A stretch of DNA of 5,230 nt from Candidatus Solibacter sp. (lineage in GTDB: Bacteria > Acidobacteriota > Terriglobia > Bryobacterales > Bryobacteraceae): contig JADGNS010000437.1 in assembly GCA_017883355.1 (NCBI GenBank), forward strand, positions 1 through 5,230. The letters run 5' to 3'. Of the stretch, positions 1-5,221 are shown piece after piece (position 1 is the stretch's first letter; every line of letters begins with the position of its first letter). The position numbers were made by a program, and so were the translations under genes. The notes under the pieces are model-generated. The model saw nothing but the letters and a program-made list of their open reading frames with translations, had not been told where the DNA came from and searched no databases.

Positions 1-1
1 G

Positions 2-1588
2 GGAAAGACCGGGGCGGCGGCAATCGCTTCCGGCCAGCTCACGAACCGGTGCCCGGCAGACTCCGGGCTTTCGCCTTCGTCCGCGGGGACGTGGAGCGGA
101 TGGGGCGCTGGGACCGCGAACTCGCGCTTTCAGAATGCTCGCGAGGCGGGGCTGACCGCAGCCGAGGTGCCCGGGCTCAAACTGAAGTGGGCCTTTGGGG
201 TGCCGGATGCCACCATAATGCGCTCGCAACCCGCGGTCTACGGTGGACGCGTCTTTCTGGGCACCCAGGACGGGACCATGTACTCGCTGGACGCTGCCAC
301 CGGATGTGTCCATTGGGCGACGGAAGGCGCGGCGCCGGTGCGTACGGGAATCGTGGTTGGCGTCGCGGGTAATCGGACGCTGGTCTTCTTTGGAGATGTC
401 TCCGGGCAGGTCTATGCGCTCGACGCGGCCAGCGGGCAGCCGGTCTGGCAACTGCGCGCCGATGCCCATCCGGCGGCCATGGTCACGGGCACACCCGCTT
501 TTCACGACGGACGCCTTTACGTTCCGGTGTCCTCTTACGAAGAGGCGGCCTCGATTCCACCGGGCTATGTGTGCTGCACATTTCGCGGCAGCGTGCTCGC
601 CGTCGACGCGGCACTGGGCAAGATCCTCTGGAAAACCTATACCATTGCAGAGGCGGCGAAGCCACGCAAACCAACCAAACGAGGCAACGCATCCAGTGGG
701 CCTTCGGGCGCCGGGATCTGGTCCGCGCCCACGCTCGATGCGGAACAGCGCGTCCTGTATGTCACGACGGGGGACAACTACTCGGATCCCGCGACGCTCA
801 CCAGCGACGCCGTTCTGGCTTTGAACATGGACTCGGGCAAGTTGCTTTGGTCCAAACAGCTCACCGCGGGCGATGCCTATAACAGTACCTGCGCCTTGCC
901 GGATAAAGCGAACTGTCCGGATTCCGACGGGCCGGATTTCGATTTCGGCGCATCCGCCGTTCTGGTGCGCCTGCCGAAAGGCGGCCGCGTCCTGCTGCTG
1001 GCCCAGAAGTCCGGGATGTTGCACGCGGTGGATCCCGACAGGCAAGGGAAGATTGTGTGGCAGTCGCGGGTGGGCAAAGGAGGCGTGCTGGGCGGTCTGC
1101 AGTGGGGCCCTGCCTCGGATGGCGAGCGGGTCTACGTGGCGCTTTCCGACATCACCATCTCGCGATCGCGCCAACCGGGCTCGAACGAGGTGGCGCGCGA
1201 ACTCGACCCCACGCGCGGCGGCGGCATGTTCGCCTTCCGGGTGGACAACGGCGAGCGGCTGTGGATGACGCCGGCGCCCGGATGCGGCGATCGCCGGCCG
1301 TGCAGTCCGGCGCAATCCGCCGCAGTCTCGGCAATCGCCGGGGCTGCTTTTTCGGGCTCCGTGGACGGCCATTTGCGAGCCTACTCGACGGCCGACGGCA
1401 AGATCATCTGGGACTTCGACGCCGCGCGCACCTTCCCCACGGTCAACGGAGTGGCGGCCAAAGGAGGCGCGTTCGATGCGGCGGGAGCGGTGATCGCGGG
1501 CGGCATGGTGTTCGCCGGGTCCGGTTACGGGCAATGGGGCGGGCTTCCCGGCAACGTGCTGCTGGCCTTTTCGGTGGAGGGGCGCTAA
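2..1588 (+). CDS. PQQ-binding-like beta-propeller protein, polyvinyl-alcohol-dehydrogenase (quinohemoprotein) type, 5'-partial
   Basis: The frame is open from base 2, so 528 residues are visible and the start lies upstream. The GTG at 167 is internal: the conserved entry motif WSGWGAGTANSRFQ (residues 31-44) precedes it. Eight propeller repeats of the form G-x-(V/M)-x-A-(L/V)-D-x-x-(S/T)-G-x-x-x-W can be followed (near residues 82-105, 135-151, 196-213, 270-287, 338-361, 407-428, 456-474, 517-528). Two adjacent cysteines at 191-192, before TFRGSV, match the vicinal pair seen in PQQ alcohol dehydrogenases. GAGIWSAPTLD (236-246), TGDNYSDPAT (256-265) and DFDFGASA (312-319) are typical of the PVA-dehydrogenase branch. 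Known members are periplasmic and pass electrons from alcohol oxidation through PQQ to a heme c domain. The first residues (GKTGAAAI, then a Cys at 17) look like the linker after such a domain, but no CxxCH is visible here. The alcohol substrate is unknown. The next gene follows without a gap. Confidence 0.88.
   Translation, partial: GKTGAAAIASGQLTNRCPADSGLSPSSAGTWSGWGAGTANSRFQNAREAGLTAAEVPGLKLKWAFGVPDATIMRSQPAVYGGRVFLGTQDGTMYSLDAATGCVHWATEGAAPVRTGIVVGVAGNRTLVFFGDVSGQVYALDAASGQPVWQLRADAHPAAMVTGTPAFHDGRLYVPVSSYEEAASIPPGYVCCTFRGSVLAVDAALGKILWKTYTIAEAAKPRKPTKRGNASSGPSGAGIWSAPTLDAEQRVLYVTTGDNYSDPATLTSDAVLALNMDSGKLLWSKQLTAGDAYNSTCALPDKANCPDSDGPDFDFGASAVLVRLPKGGRVLLLAQKSGMLHAVDPDRQGKIVWQSRVGKGGVLGGLQWGPASDGERVYVALSDITISRSRQPGSNEVARELDPTRGGGMFAFRVDNGERLWMTPAPGCGDRRPCSPAQSAAVSAIAGAAFSGSVDGHLRAYSTADGKIIWDFDAARTFPTVNGVAAKGGAFDAAGAVIAGGMVFAGSGYGQWGGLPGNVLLAFSVEGR
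1576..1582 (+). promoter_or_regulatory. Ribosome binding site of the lipocalin-like gene, inside the end of the PQQ gene
   Basis: GGAGGGG lies six bases before the ATG at 1589 and within the last codons of the upstream gene. The stop TAA (1586-1588) and the ATG are adjacent, so ribosomes ending gene 1 finish on top of this site. This supports both the start choice and translational coupling. Confidence 0.7.
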
Positions 1589-2074
1589 ATGAACAGACGG
1601 CAAATGATCGGAACCATCGGCTTTGCAACGGCCCTGCAAGCGGCGCCTCGGGACCGCTTCATCGGCGTGTGGAAGCTGATTCGCTGCGAGCGGAAGTCCA
1701 AGGATGGACGCATCGATTATCCCTACGGGGAGAATCCGGTCGGGCGGATTACTTACGACAAAGCCGGCCGCATGTCGGCGCAACTGATGCGGCCGGGCCG
1801 TCGCTCCACGGTTGCTCCCGGAGTCTCTTTCATCGCCGGCAACGCGGGCAGCGAAGAGATCCGCGACGCAGTGGACGGCTTTATCGCCTATTTCGGCGCC
1901 TTCGACGTGGACGAGCCCGCGCAGACCGTGATCCATCACGTGCAAGCCTGCCTGGTGCCGAGTTGGGTGGGTACGGACTTGAAGCGCACCTATCGGTTCG
2001 ACGCCAACCGCCTGGTGCTGACGGCCGCTACGACGAGCGTGCTCGAGTTGGTTTGGGAGCGAGAGCCGGACTGA
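1589..2074 (+). CDS. Lipocalin-like domain protein with Tat-like N-terminus
   Basis: This 161-residue protein matches the lipocalin-like domain family (Lipocalin_5 type) along nearly its whole length. The visible pattern is GVWKLI (26-31), YPYGENPVGRITYD (44-57), RMSAQL (61-66), AYFGAFDVDE (100-109), VIHHV (114-118) and PSWVGTDLKRTYRFD (124-138), closing with LVWER (154-158). In this family the domain folds as a small beta barrel. No catalytic role is established, and ligand binding is only presumed. The N-terminus MNRRQMIGTIGFATALQA has a twin arginine followed by a short apolar stretch and a possible cleavage after Ala18, so export through Tat is likely but the hydrophobic part is weak. The start is well supported by GGAGGGG six bases upstream. 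Its ATG directly abuts the stop of the PQQ gene, which suggests co-expression with an envelope oxidoreductase. No functional link beyond that can be read. Confidence 0.85.
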   Translation: MNRRQMIGTIGFATALQAAPRDRFIGVWKLIRCERKSKDGRIDYPYGENPVGRITYDKAGRMSAQLMRPGRRSTVAPGVSFIAGNAGSEEIRDAVDGFIAYFGAFDVDEPAQTVIHHVQACLVPSWVGTDLKRTYRFDANRLVLTAATTSVLELVWEREPD

Positions 2075-2082
2075 CGATCAGT
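2070..2082. repeat. Short inverted repeat carrying two convergent stop codons
   Basis: ACTGA-CGA-TCAGT forms a perfect 5-bp palindrome with a 3-base centre. The left arm holds the TGA of the lipocalin-like gene (2072-2074). The right arm holds the stop of the minus-strand remnant (TCA at 2078-2080, read as TGA). No T-run follows on either strand, so it is not a standard intrinsic terminator. Confidence 0.4.
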
Positions 2083-2194
2083 TCAAACCCGCCTGCCAGT
2101 TGACCGTCACGTTGATGCGATTGTCGCGGCCCGTAACCGGAGTCGAACCCAGCACCACGAAGCGCTCGCCGTTGCCGATGGCTGCGGCGACAGG
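2078..2194 (-). pseudogene. Remnant: C-terminal tail of a TolB/WD40-type protein, probably a eukaryotic-like Ser/Thr kinase
   Basis: Read on the minus strand, an open stretch ends at a TGA (2080-2078) with the residues GNGERFVVLGSTPV followed by RDNRINVTVNWQAGLN. The pattern 'xGxRF-x-(V/L)-L ... I-x-V-x-x-NW-x-x-x-L' is the recurrent C-terminus of acidobacterial serine/threonine kinases and transcriptional regulators fused to TolB/WD40 beta-propellers, recalled here from family knowledge. Only about 39 codons remain. Going upstream, the frame meets a stop at 2215-2213, and there is no start codon or ribosome site. The body of the gene is gone, and a different gene stub on the other strand takes over near 2194. 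I read it as a deletion remnant. The exact parent family is uncertain. Confidence 0.55.
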
Positions 2195-2256
2195 CAGGCT
2201 ATCAAACGCGAATCAACGCGGTGCTGCGGACCTATATGGAGGCGCACAAATCATGA
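2194..2256 (+). pseudogene. Remnant: C-terminus of a BrnA-type antitoxin
   Basis: In the plus frame ending at TGA 2254-2256 the translation reads GYQTRINAVLRTYMEAHKS. This is the characteristic C-terminal ribbon-helix-helix end of BrnA antitoxins (GYQTRIN-(A/E)-x-LR-x-Y-(M/V)-EAH). BrnA normally neutralises the BrnT RNase and binds DNA as an RHH repressor. Here only about 20 residues are left. The frame continues upstream as WLRRQA (2179-2196), which could still be BrnA-like or could be chance translation of the opposite-strand remnant. No start, ribosome site or N-terminal half is present, and no BrnT toxin gene is found in the window. The stub cannot be a working antitoxin. Confidence 0.6.
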
Positions 2257-2320
2257 CGGGCGCGGAAGGCACAGCGGTGTCGGCGTTGGCGTCGGCATCG
2301 ACATTTCCCCTGGCGCGCCG

Positions 2321-2440
2321 CCATTCGAACATCCCGTAGCCCCGCGGGCCGAGCCATTCCAATTCATGCTGCGTCGTCGCCACGATGTTGCTCCGGACCT
2401 TGAGTTTGGGATCGGGTAACGGGTAAGGACAGATATCGGG
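2321..2440 (-). pseudogene. Unidentified coding-like fragment
   Basis: On the minus strand, after a TAG at 2443-2441, the frame reads DICPYPLPDPKLKV, then RSNIVATTQ, then HELEWLGPRGYGMFEW. The codons have the strong G/C third-position bias of the neighbouring genes, and the composition is protein-like (several Trp, Tyr and Gly). After about 2321 it drifts into repetitive DADANAD-type sequence, and the frame closes at 2215-2213. There is no start codon ahead of the well-formed part and no ribosome site. I do not recognise the family. It is most likely another eroded gene piece. It could also be non-coding DNA that looks coding by chance. Confidence 0.35.
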
Positions 2441-2455
2441 CTAAGTACTAACTCG

Positions 2456-3409
2456 TCACGCGATCAGGGCCATGGCCTTCTTCATGACATCAGCCACCTT
2501 GGCGAGCGCCTCGTCGGGCGGCAGGCTGCGGACGCTTGATCCCAGGGGTTCGGCGGCGATGGGGCCGTCGTAGCCGATCTGCTGCAGCGCGTTGACGAAG
2601 CCGGCAGTGTCGATTACGCCGGTGGCCAGGGGAATCTCGCGCTGGCCGTCGCGCAACTGGTCGATCGGGACGTCTTTGGGGGCGTCATTGAGATGGACGC
2701 CGACGACGTCCTTGTTTTTGAGGGTCAGGATGTCGGCCGGCGTTTCGCCCGAATTGTGCCAGTGCCAACTGTCAATCAGGAAGCCGACGTTGTTCTTTCC
2801 GGTCTCGGCAATCAACTCCTTCATCGACTCCATGGTGTGGATGAATGGGTATTTGCGGCTGGCCCACGCGGTCTTGGGACCGACGTACTCCAGACCAAAT
2901 GAGATGCCGTAGTCCGCCAGCAAATTGGCCACCTCAGTCACCCTCCTGGCATGCAGCTTGAAATTCTGGAGGTAGGTGAGCCGGGCGTCCGAATTGGATA
3001 GCCAGGTGCAGAAGCGCGTCATTTTGGCCCGTTGCAGCGTCTTGGCCCATCCGTTCAAAGTCGTTCTGGTCCATTCGCCAAATGCCGCATCCGGCTGGGC
3101 GACCGGGACGGATTGAGCGAGGAAGCCGAAAACGAGGTTCTTGGCCGCCATTTGGTCCAATACCTCTTTCATGGCGGAATCGGACAGCGCGGCCAACTCG
3201 TTGATGTTGGGGTCGAAGGCTTCGAAGCCGTACCTGGCCGCGTAATCGATTTGCATTTGCAGGTTGGCCTTCACCCCGATATTGCCGGTGTTGAGGTCTA
3301 GCTTCATCTTGCGCGCGGCGGCCAGGGCGACGCCCCGGGAGAGGACGGCGGCGGCGAGCGACCCCGCCGTGCCAAGCAGGAACTCGCGACGATTTCCGGT
3401 AATGATCAT
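2456..3409 (-). CDS. Sugar phosphate isomerase/epimerase-like TIM-barrel protein with Tat signal
   Basis: This 317-residue protein begins with a Tat signal: NRREFLLGTAG (6-16), an Ala-rich apolar segment and likely cleavage near residues 30-32. The rest fits the AP-endonuclease-2/xylose-isomerase-like TIM barrel. Candidate metal ligands are in the usual order at strand ends: Glu174 in FGLEYVGP, Asp213 and His216 in LIDSWHWH, His239 in VGVHLND and Glu287 in AAEPLG. Family members isomerise, epimerise or eliminate keto-sugars and inositols using a divalent metal. The substrate cannot be predicted from this sequence. The start is supported by AGGAG (3422-3418) eight bases upstream. The gene lies 22 bp after the Gfo/Idh gene on the same strand, so the two form an operon and the TIM barrel probably acts on the product of the dehydrogenase outside the cytoplasm. 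All core residues seem intact. Confidence 0.88.
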   Translation of the reverse strand: MIITGNRREFLLGTAGSLAAAVLSRGVALAAARKMKLDLNTGNIGVKANLQMQIDYAARYGFEAFDPNINELAALSDSAMKEVLDQMAAKNLVFGFLAQSVPVAQPDAAFGEWTRTTLNGWAKTLQRAKMTRFCTWLSNSDARLTYLQNFKLHARRVTEVANLLADYGISFGLEYVGPKTAWASRKYPFIHTMESMKELIAETGKNNVGFLIDSWHWHNSGETPADILTLKNKDVVGVHLNDAPKDVPIDQLRDGQREIPLATGVIDTAGFVNALQQIGYDGPIAAEPLGSSVRSLPPDEALAKVADVMKKAMALIA

Positions 3410-3417
3410 GATGTGTT

Positions 3418-3422
3418 CTCCT
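3418..3422 (-). promoter_or_regulatory. Ribosome binding site of the epimerase-like gene
   Basis: On the minus strand AGGAG stands eight bases before the ATG at 3409. It lies in the 22-bp gap after the stop of the Gfo/Idh gene. This fixes the start and leaves no room for a separate promoter in the gap, which supports an operon. Confidence 0.7.
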
Positions 3423-3431
3423 ACCGGCCCA

Positions 3432-4661
3432 CTAGGCCTTGGCTGTGTGCGTCTTCTCGTCCCAGGTGTACGTCTTGCCGTTGCGGATGGCGAGCAGCCC
3501 CATCAGCAAGGGGAGCGTGGAGTAGAAGCCGGTCTCGGGGTCCGTCCTGGGTGTGCCCCGGGACTTGATGCAGTCGAGCCAGTTGCGGATGTGGGCGGAG
3601 TCGGCCGGCTTGCCAACGTAGGCGAACTTAGTGTTGAAAGGCTCGATCGGGGGCAGCGCCGCCGCGCCGCCGGCTGCCCCAGCCCGGCCCGGAGTGGGCC
3701 GGTAGGTGTAGCTCTGCCGGTTGACATGCAACGCGCCGCGACTCCCATAGAAATAATTACCCTGGTCGGAGAGGTAATCCGTCTGCGGGAAATACGCGTT
3801 GGTGTACGACATCACGAACTTTTCAAACTGGCAGGATATCTGGAAGGAGTCCGGCGGGCACTCCAGGTTGGGAGGCAACACCTGAACGTACTGCGCGGAT
3901 GCCGAGACGCTGATCGGCGCCCGGGTTTTCATGTACCAGGACACGACATCGGCGATGTGGACGCCCTGGTCGGTGATGATCCCTCCGCCGTAATCGTAGT
4001 AGGCGCGCCAGTTCCGGCGCGAGGGGGAGTAGGGGTGCCTCGGCGCCGGGCCCTGGAATAACTCCCAGTCGAGCCCTTCGGGGACGGGCGCGGGTTGCTC
4101 CGCGGCGCGCGTGTAGTAGCCCTGCCAGTGTAACTGGCAATGGAAGATGGTTCCGAACATGCCGCTCTGCACTAACTCGCAGCACTTCTGGAAATGGTCC
4201 CAACTGCGCTGCTGCAAGCCGATCTGAACCACGCGCTTCAGCCTCCTGGCGGTTTCCACGGCCTTCCATCCGGCTTCGATATTGTTCGACAGCGGCTTCT
4301 CGCAGTAGATGTCCTTACCCGCCTCGCTGGCTTCGACGATCATCTGCGCGTGCCAATGGTCCGGCGCGGCGATATAGACCGCATCGATATCCTTGCGGTC
4401 CAGGATGCGGCGGTAGTCGCCGTAGGTTTCCACCGGCTTGGTTTTCAACTTGGCGGCGGCGGACTCCAGGGTGGGTTTATAGACGTCGCACATGGCATCG
4501 ATATGGCAATCGTCAAGATCTTCGGCGACGGTGGCCATATAGGAACCCCGGGTCCCAGCGCCGATAAAGCCCAGGCGAATTCTGTCACCAGCACCCACGA
4601 CGGAGCGCGACGCGGCAGCGGTGAGGCCGGCGCCAATGAGGAACGATCGTCTCGATGACAT
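3432..4661 (-). CDS. Gfo/Idh/MocA family oxidoreductase with Tat signal
   Basis: This 409-residue protein opens with MSSRRSFLIGAG, a Tat signal, followed by SVVGAGDRIRLGFIGAGTRG. That stretch contains the Rossmann nucleotide-binding motif (G31, G34, G36, G39). EKPLS (121-125) with Lys122 and the motif GGGIITDQGVHIADV (225-239) with Asp231 and His235 are the usual catalytic elements. The C-terminal half is the alpha/beta substrate domain. Family members oxidise or reduce sugar hydroxyls with NAD(P), often held tightly, and glucose-fructose oxidoreductase is a known Tat-exported example. The ATG at 4661 was chosen over an in-frame ATG at 4781: it begins exactly at the Tat signal and has AGGGAG ten bases upstream, whereas the extra 40 residues have no domain character. 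A Gly/Ala-rich stretch at 326-335 interrupts the C-terminal domain. It is the first gene of the operon with the epimerase-like gene. The substrate is unknown. Confidence 0.92.
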   Translation of the reverse strand: MSSRRSFLIGAGLTAAASRSVVGAGDRIRLGFIGAGTRGSYMATVAEDLDDCHIDAMCDVYKPTLESAAAKLKTKPVETYGDYRRILDRKDIDAVYIAAPDHWHAQMIVEASEAGKDIYCEKPLSNNIEAGWKAVETARRLKRVVQIGLQQRSWDHFQKCCELVQSGMFGTIFHCQLHWQGYYTRAAEQPAPVPEGLDWELFQGPAPRHPYSPSRRNWRAYYDYGGGIITDQGVHIADVVSWYMKTRAPISVSASAQYVQVLPPNLECPPDSFQISCQFEKFVMSYTNAYFPQTDYLSDQGNYFYGSRGALHVNRQSYTYRPTPGRAGAAGGAAALPPIEPFNTKFAYVGKPADSAHIRNWLDCIKSRGTPRTDPETGFYSTLPLLMGLLAIRNGKTYTWDEKTHTAKA

Positions 4662-4671
4662 GAGGACTTGT

Positions 4672-4677
4672 CTCCCT
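4672..4677 (-). promoter_or_regulatory. Ribosome binding site deciding the Gfo/Idh start
   Basis: AGGGAG on the minus strand lies ten bases before the ATG at 4661. The spacing is slightly long but acceptable. It supports this start over the in-frame ATG 120 bases upstream, which would add residues before the Tat signal. Confidence 0.55.
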
Positions 4678-4709
4678 TGCCGGGACCTGCGAGGTGATTT
4701 CCCGGTCTG

Positions 4710-4736
4710 AAAATAGCATATACCGATTTTGATCGG
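4710..4736 (-). promoter_or_regulatory. Possible promoter and small operator-like palindrome ahead of the Gfo/Idh operon
   Basis: On the minus strand TGC-TATTTT (4718-4710) resembles an extended -10 element, about 50 bases before the start codon. The -35 region is poor. Immediately upstream is CCGAT-CAAA-ATCGG (4723-4736), a 5-bp perfect inverted repeat in the position where a regulator could bind. Both are weak on their own. The divergent arrangement is the main reason to expect a promoter here. Confidence 0.25.
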
Positions 4737-4749
4737 CCAGGTTCCAAGC

Positions 4750-4769
4750 CGGAGGGTGCAGTTCCTCCG
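4750..4769. repeat. Inverted repeat in the divergent intergenic region
   Basis: CGGAGG and CCTCCG are perfect 6-bp arms separated by eight bases, roughly in the middle of the 182-bp gap between the divergently transcribed genes. It could be a regulator site or a short hairpin in a transcript. There is no T-run to make it a terminator. Confidence 0.3.
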
Positions 4770-4806
4770 TGGGCCAGGCACTCGTTGCGCATGGAGAGCG
4801 AATCGA

Positions 4807-4836
4807 CTGGCATAATCGAATCCCGGGCGCTAGAAT
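4807..4836 (+). promoter_or_regulatory. Candidate sigma70-type promoter giving a leaderless transcript
   Basis: CTGGCA (4807-4812, four of six matches to TTGACA) and TAGAAT (4831-4836, five of six matches to TATAAT) are 18 bases apart. The -10 box ends seven bases before the ATG at 4844, so transcription would begin at or next to the start codon. No Shine-Dalgarno is present, which fits a leaderless mRNA. Confidence 0.45.
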
Positions 4837-4843
4837 TGCAGTC

Positions 4844-5221
4844 ATGACTCGACGAATTCTTTTCGCCACCGCGGTGGTTTGCGTTATTTTTGCGACGGCG
4901 GCACTGGCTGCCGATCTCTCCGGCAACTGGTCCGGAACGCTGCAAATGGGTGACAACCCGTTTACCCTCACTTATGCCTTCAAACAGGATGGTGAAAAGC
5001 TGACGGGCACGGTGACCGGCCCACAAGGCGAGCCGTTGCCGCTGAACGATGGGAAGGTGGTGGGCGACAAACTCTCTTTCAACGTCAAAGTGGACATGGG
5101 CGGCAATCCGGCCAAGTTCATGAGCGAGGGCATCATCAAAGGCGACGAAATTACGCTGACTACGAAGGTAGAGGGCGGCGAGGATTTCGGCGGTCCGATG
5201 ATTCTGAAACGCGTCAAGTAG
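4844..5221 (+). CDS. Small secreted beta-rich protein of unknown function
   Basis: This 125-residue protein begins with a clear Sec signal: MTRR, an apolar core at residues 5-19 and an ALA cleavage site, giving a mature start ADLSGNWSG after Ala22. The mature part of about 103 residues alternates short polar and apolar stretches (FTLTYAF, KLTGTVTG, KLSFNVKV, EITLTTKV, PMILKRV) joined by Gly/Asp turns, as expected of a small beta barrel or sandwich. Similar short 'LSG-x-W-x-G ... LTGTVTGP-x-G' proteins are common in acidobacterial genomes without an assigned role, which is family recollection and not proof. There are no cysteines in the mature part and no catalytic motif. The ATG at 4844 is preferred over an in-frame ATG at 4769, because it starts exactly at the signal peptide. 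The gene is divergent from the Gfo/Idh operon and may share its regulation. Confidence 0.82.
   Translation: MTRRILFATAVVCVIFATAALAADLSGNWSGTLQMGDNPFTLTYAFKQDGEKLTGTVTGPQGEPLPLNDGKVVGDKLSFNVKVDMGGNPAKFMSEGIIKGDEITLTTKVEGGEDFGGPMILKRVK

Larger units (their letters stand above)
2075..2455. other. Gene-poor region between convergent transcription units, made of gene vestiges
   Basis: No intact gene can be supported across these 381 bases. The left half holds the kinase-tail and BrnA-like stubs, and the right half holds the unidentified minus-strand fragment. Between them (about 2257-2320) is low-complexity GGCGTYGGCRTY-like sequence. A tandem CGGGTAA pair sits at 2413-2426. It separates the convergent ends of the lipocalin-like gene and the epimerase-like gene, but I see no clear terminator hairpin for either. 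Confidence 0.6.

Noticed and set aside
2070..2082. Intrinsic terminator between the convergent genes
   Set aside because: The palindrome has only five base pairs with a three-base centre and no following T-run on either strand.
1057..2103. Long open frame of 348 codons on the plus strand spanning the end of the PQQ gene and the lipocalin-like gene
   Set aside because: It is Arg/Gly-rich, shows no domain character and overlaps two genes with clear family motifs in other frames. It is a GC-rich shadow.
2100..2339. 79-codon plus-strand open frame in the intergenic region
   Set aside because: It runs antisense to the kinase-tail remnant and out of frame with the BrnA-like stub. There is no ribosome site and no recognisable motif.
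2413..2426. Tandem CGGGTAA pair as an iteron or attachment site
   Set aside because: There are only two copies, with no neighbouring integrase, replication gene or further repeats, so chance is sufficient.
3264..4061. 265-codon open frame antisense to the Gfo/Idh and epimerase-like genes
   Set aside because: The overlapped minus-strand genes have intact catalytic motifs and ribosome sites. The antisense frame has no motif or ribosome site.
4662..4781. N-terminal extension of the Gfo/Idh protein from the ATG at 4781
   Set aside because: The extra 40 residues precede the Tat signal, which must be at the N-terminus, and a ribosome site supports 4661.
4769..4843. N-terminal extension of the small secreted protein from the ATG at 4769
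   Set aside because: It would bury the Sec signal peptide 25 residues inside the protein, and it crosses the likely promoter.
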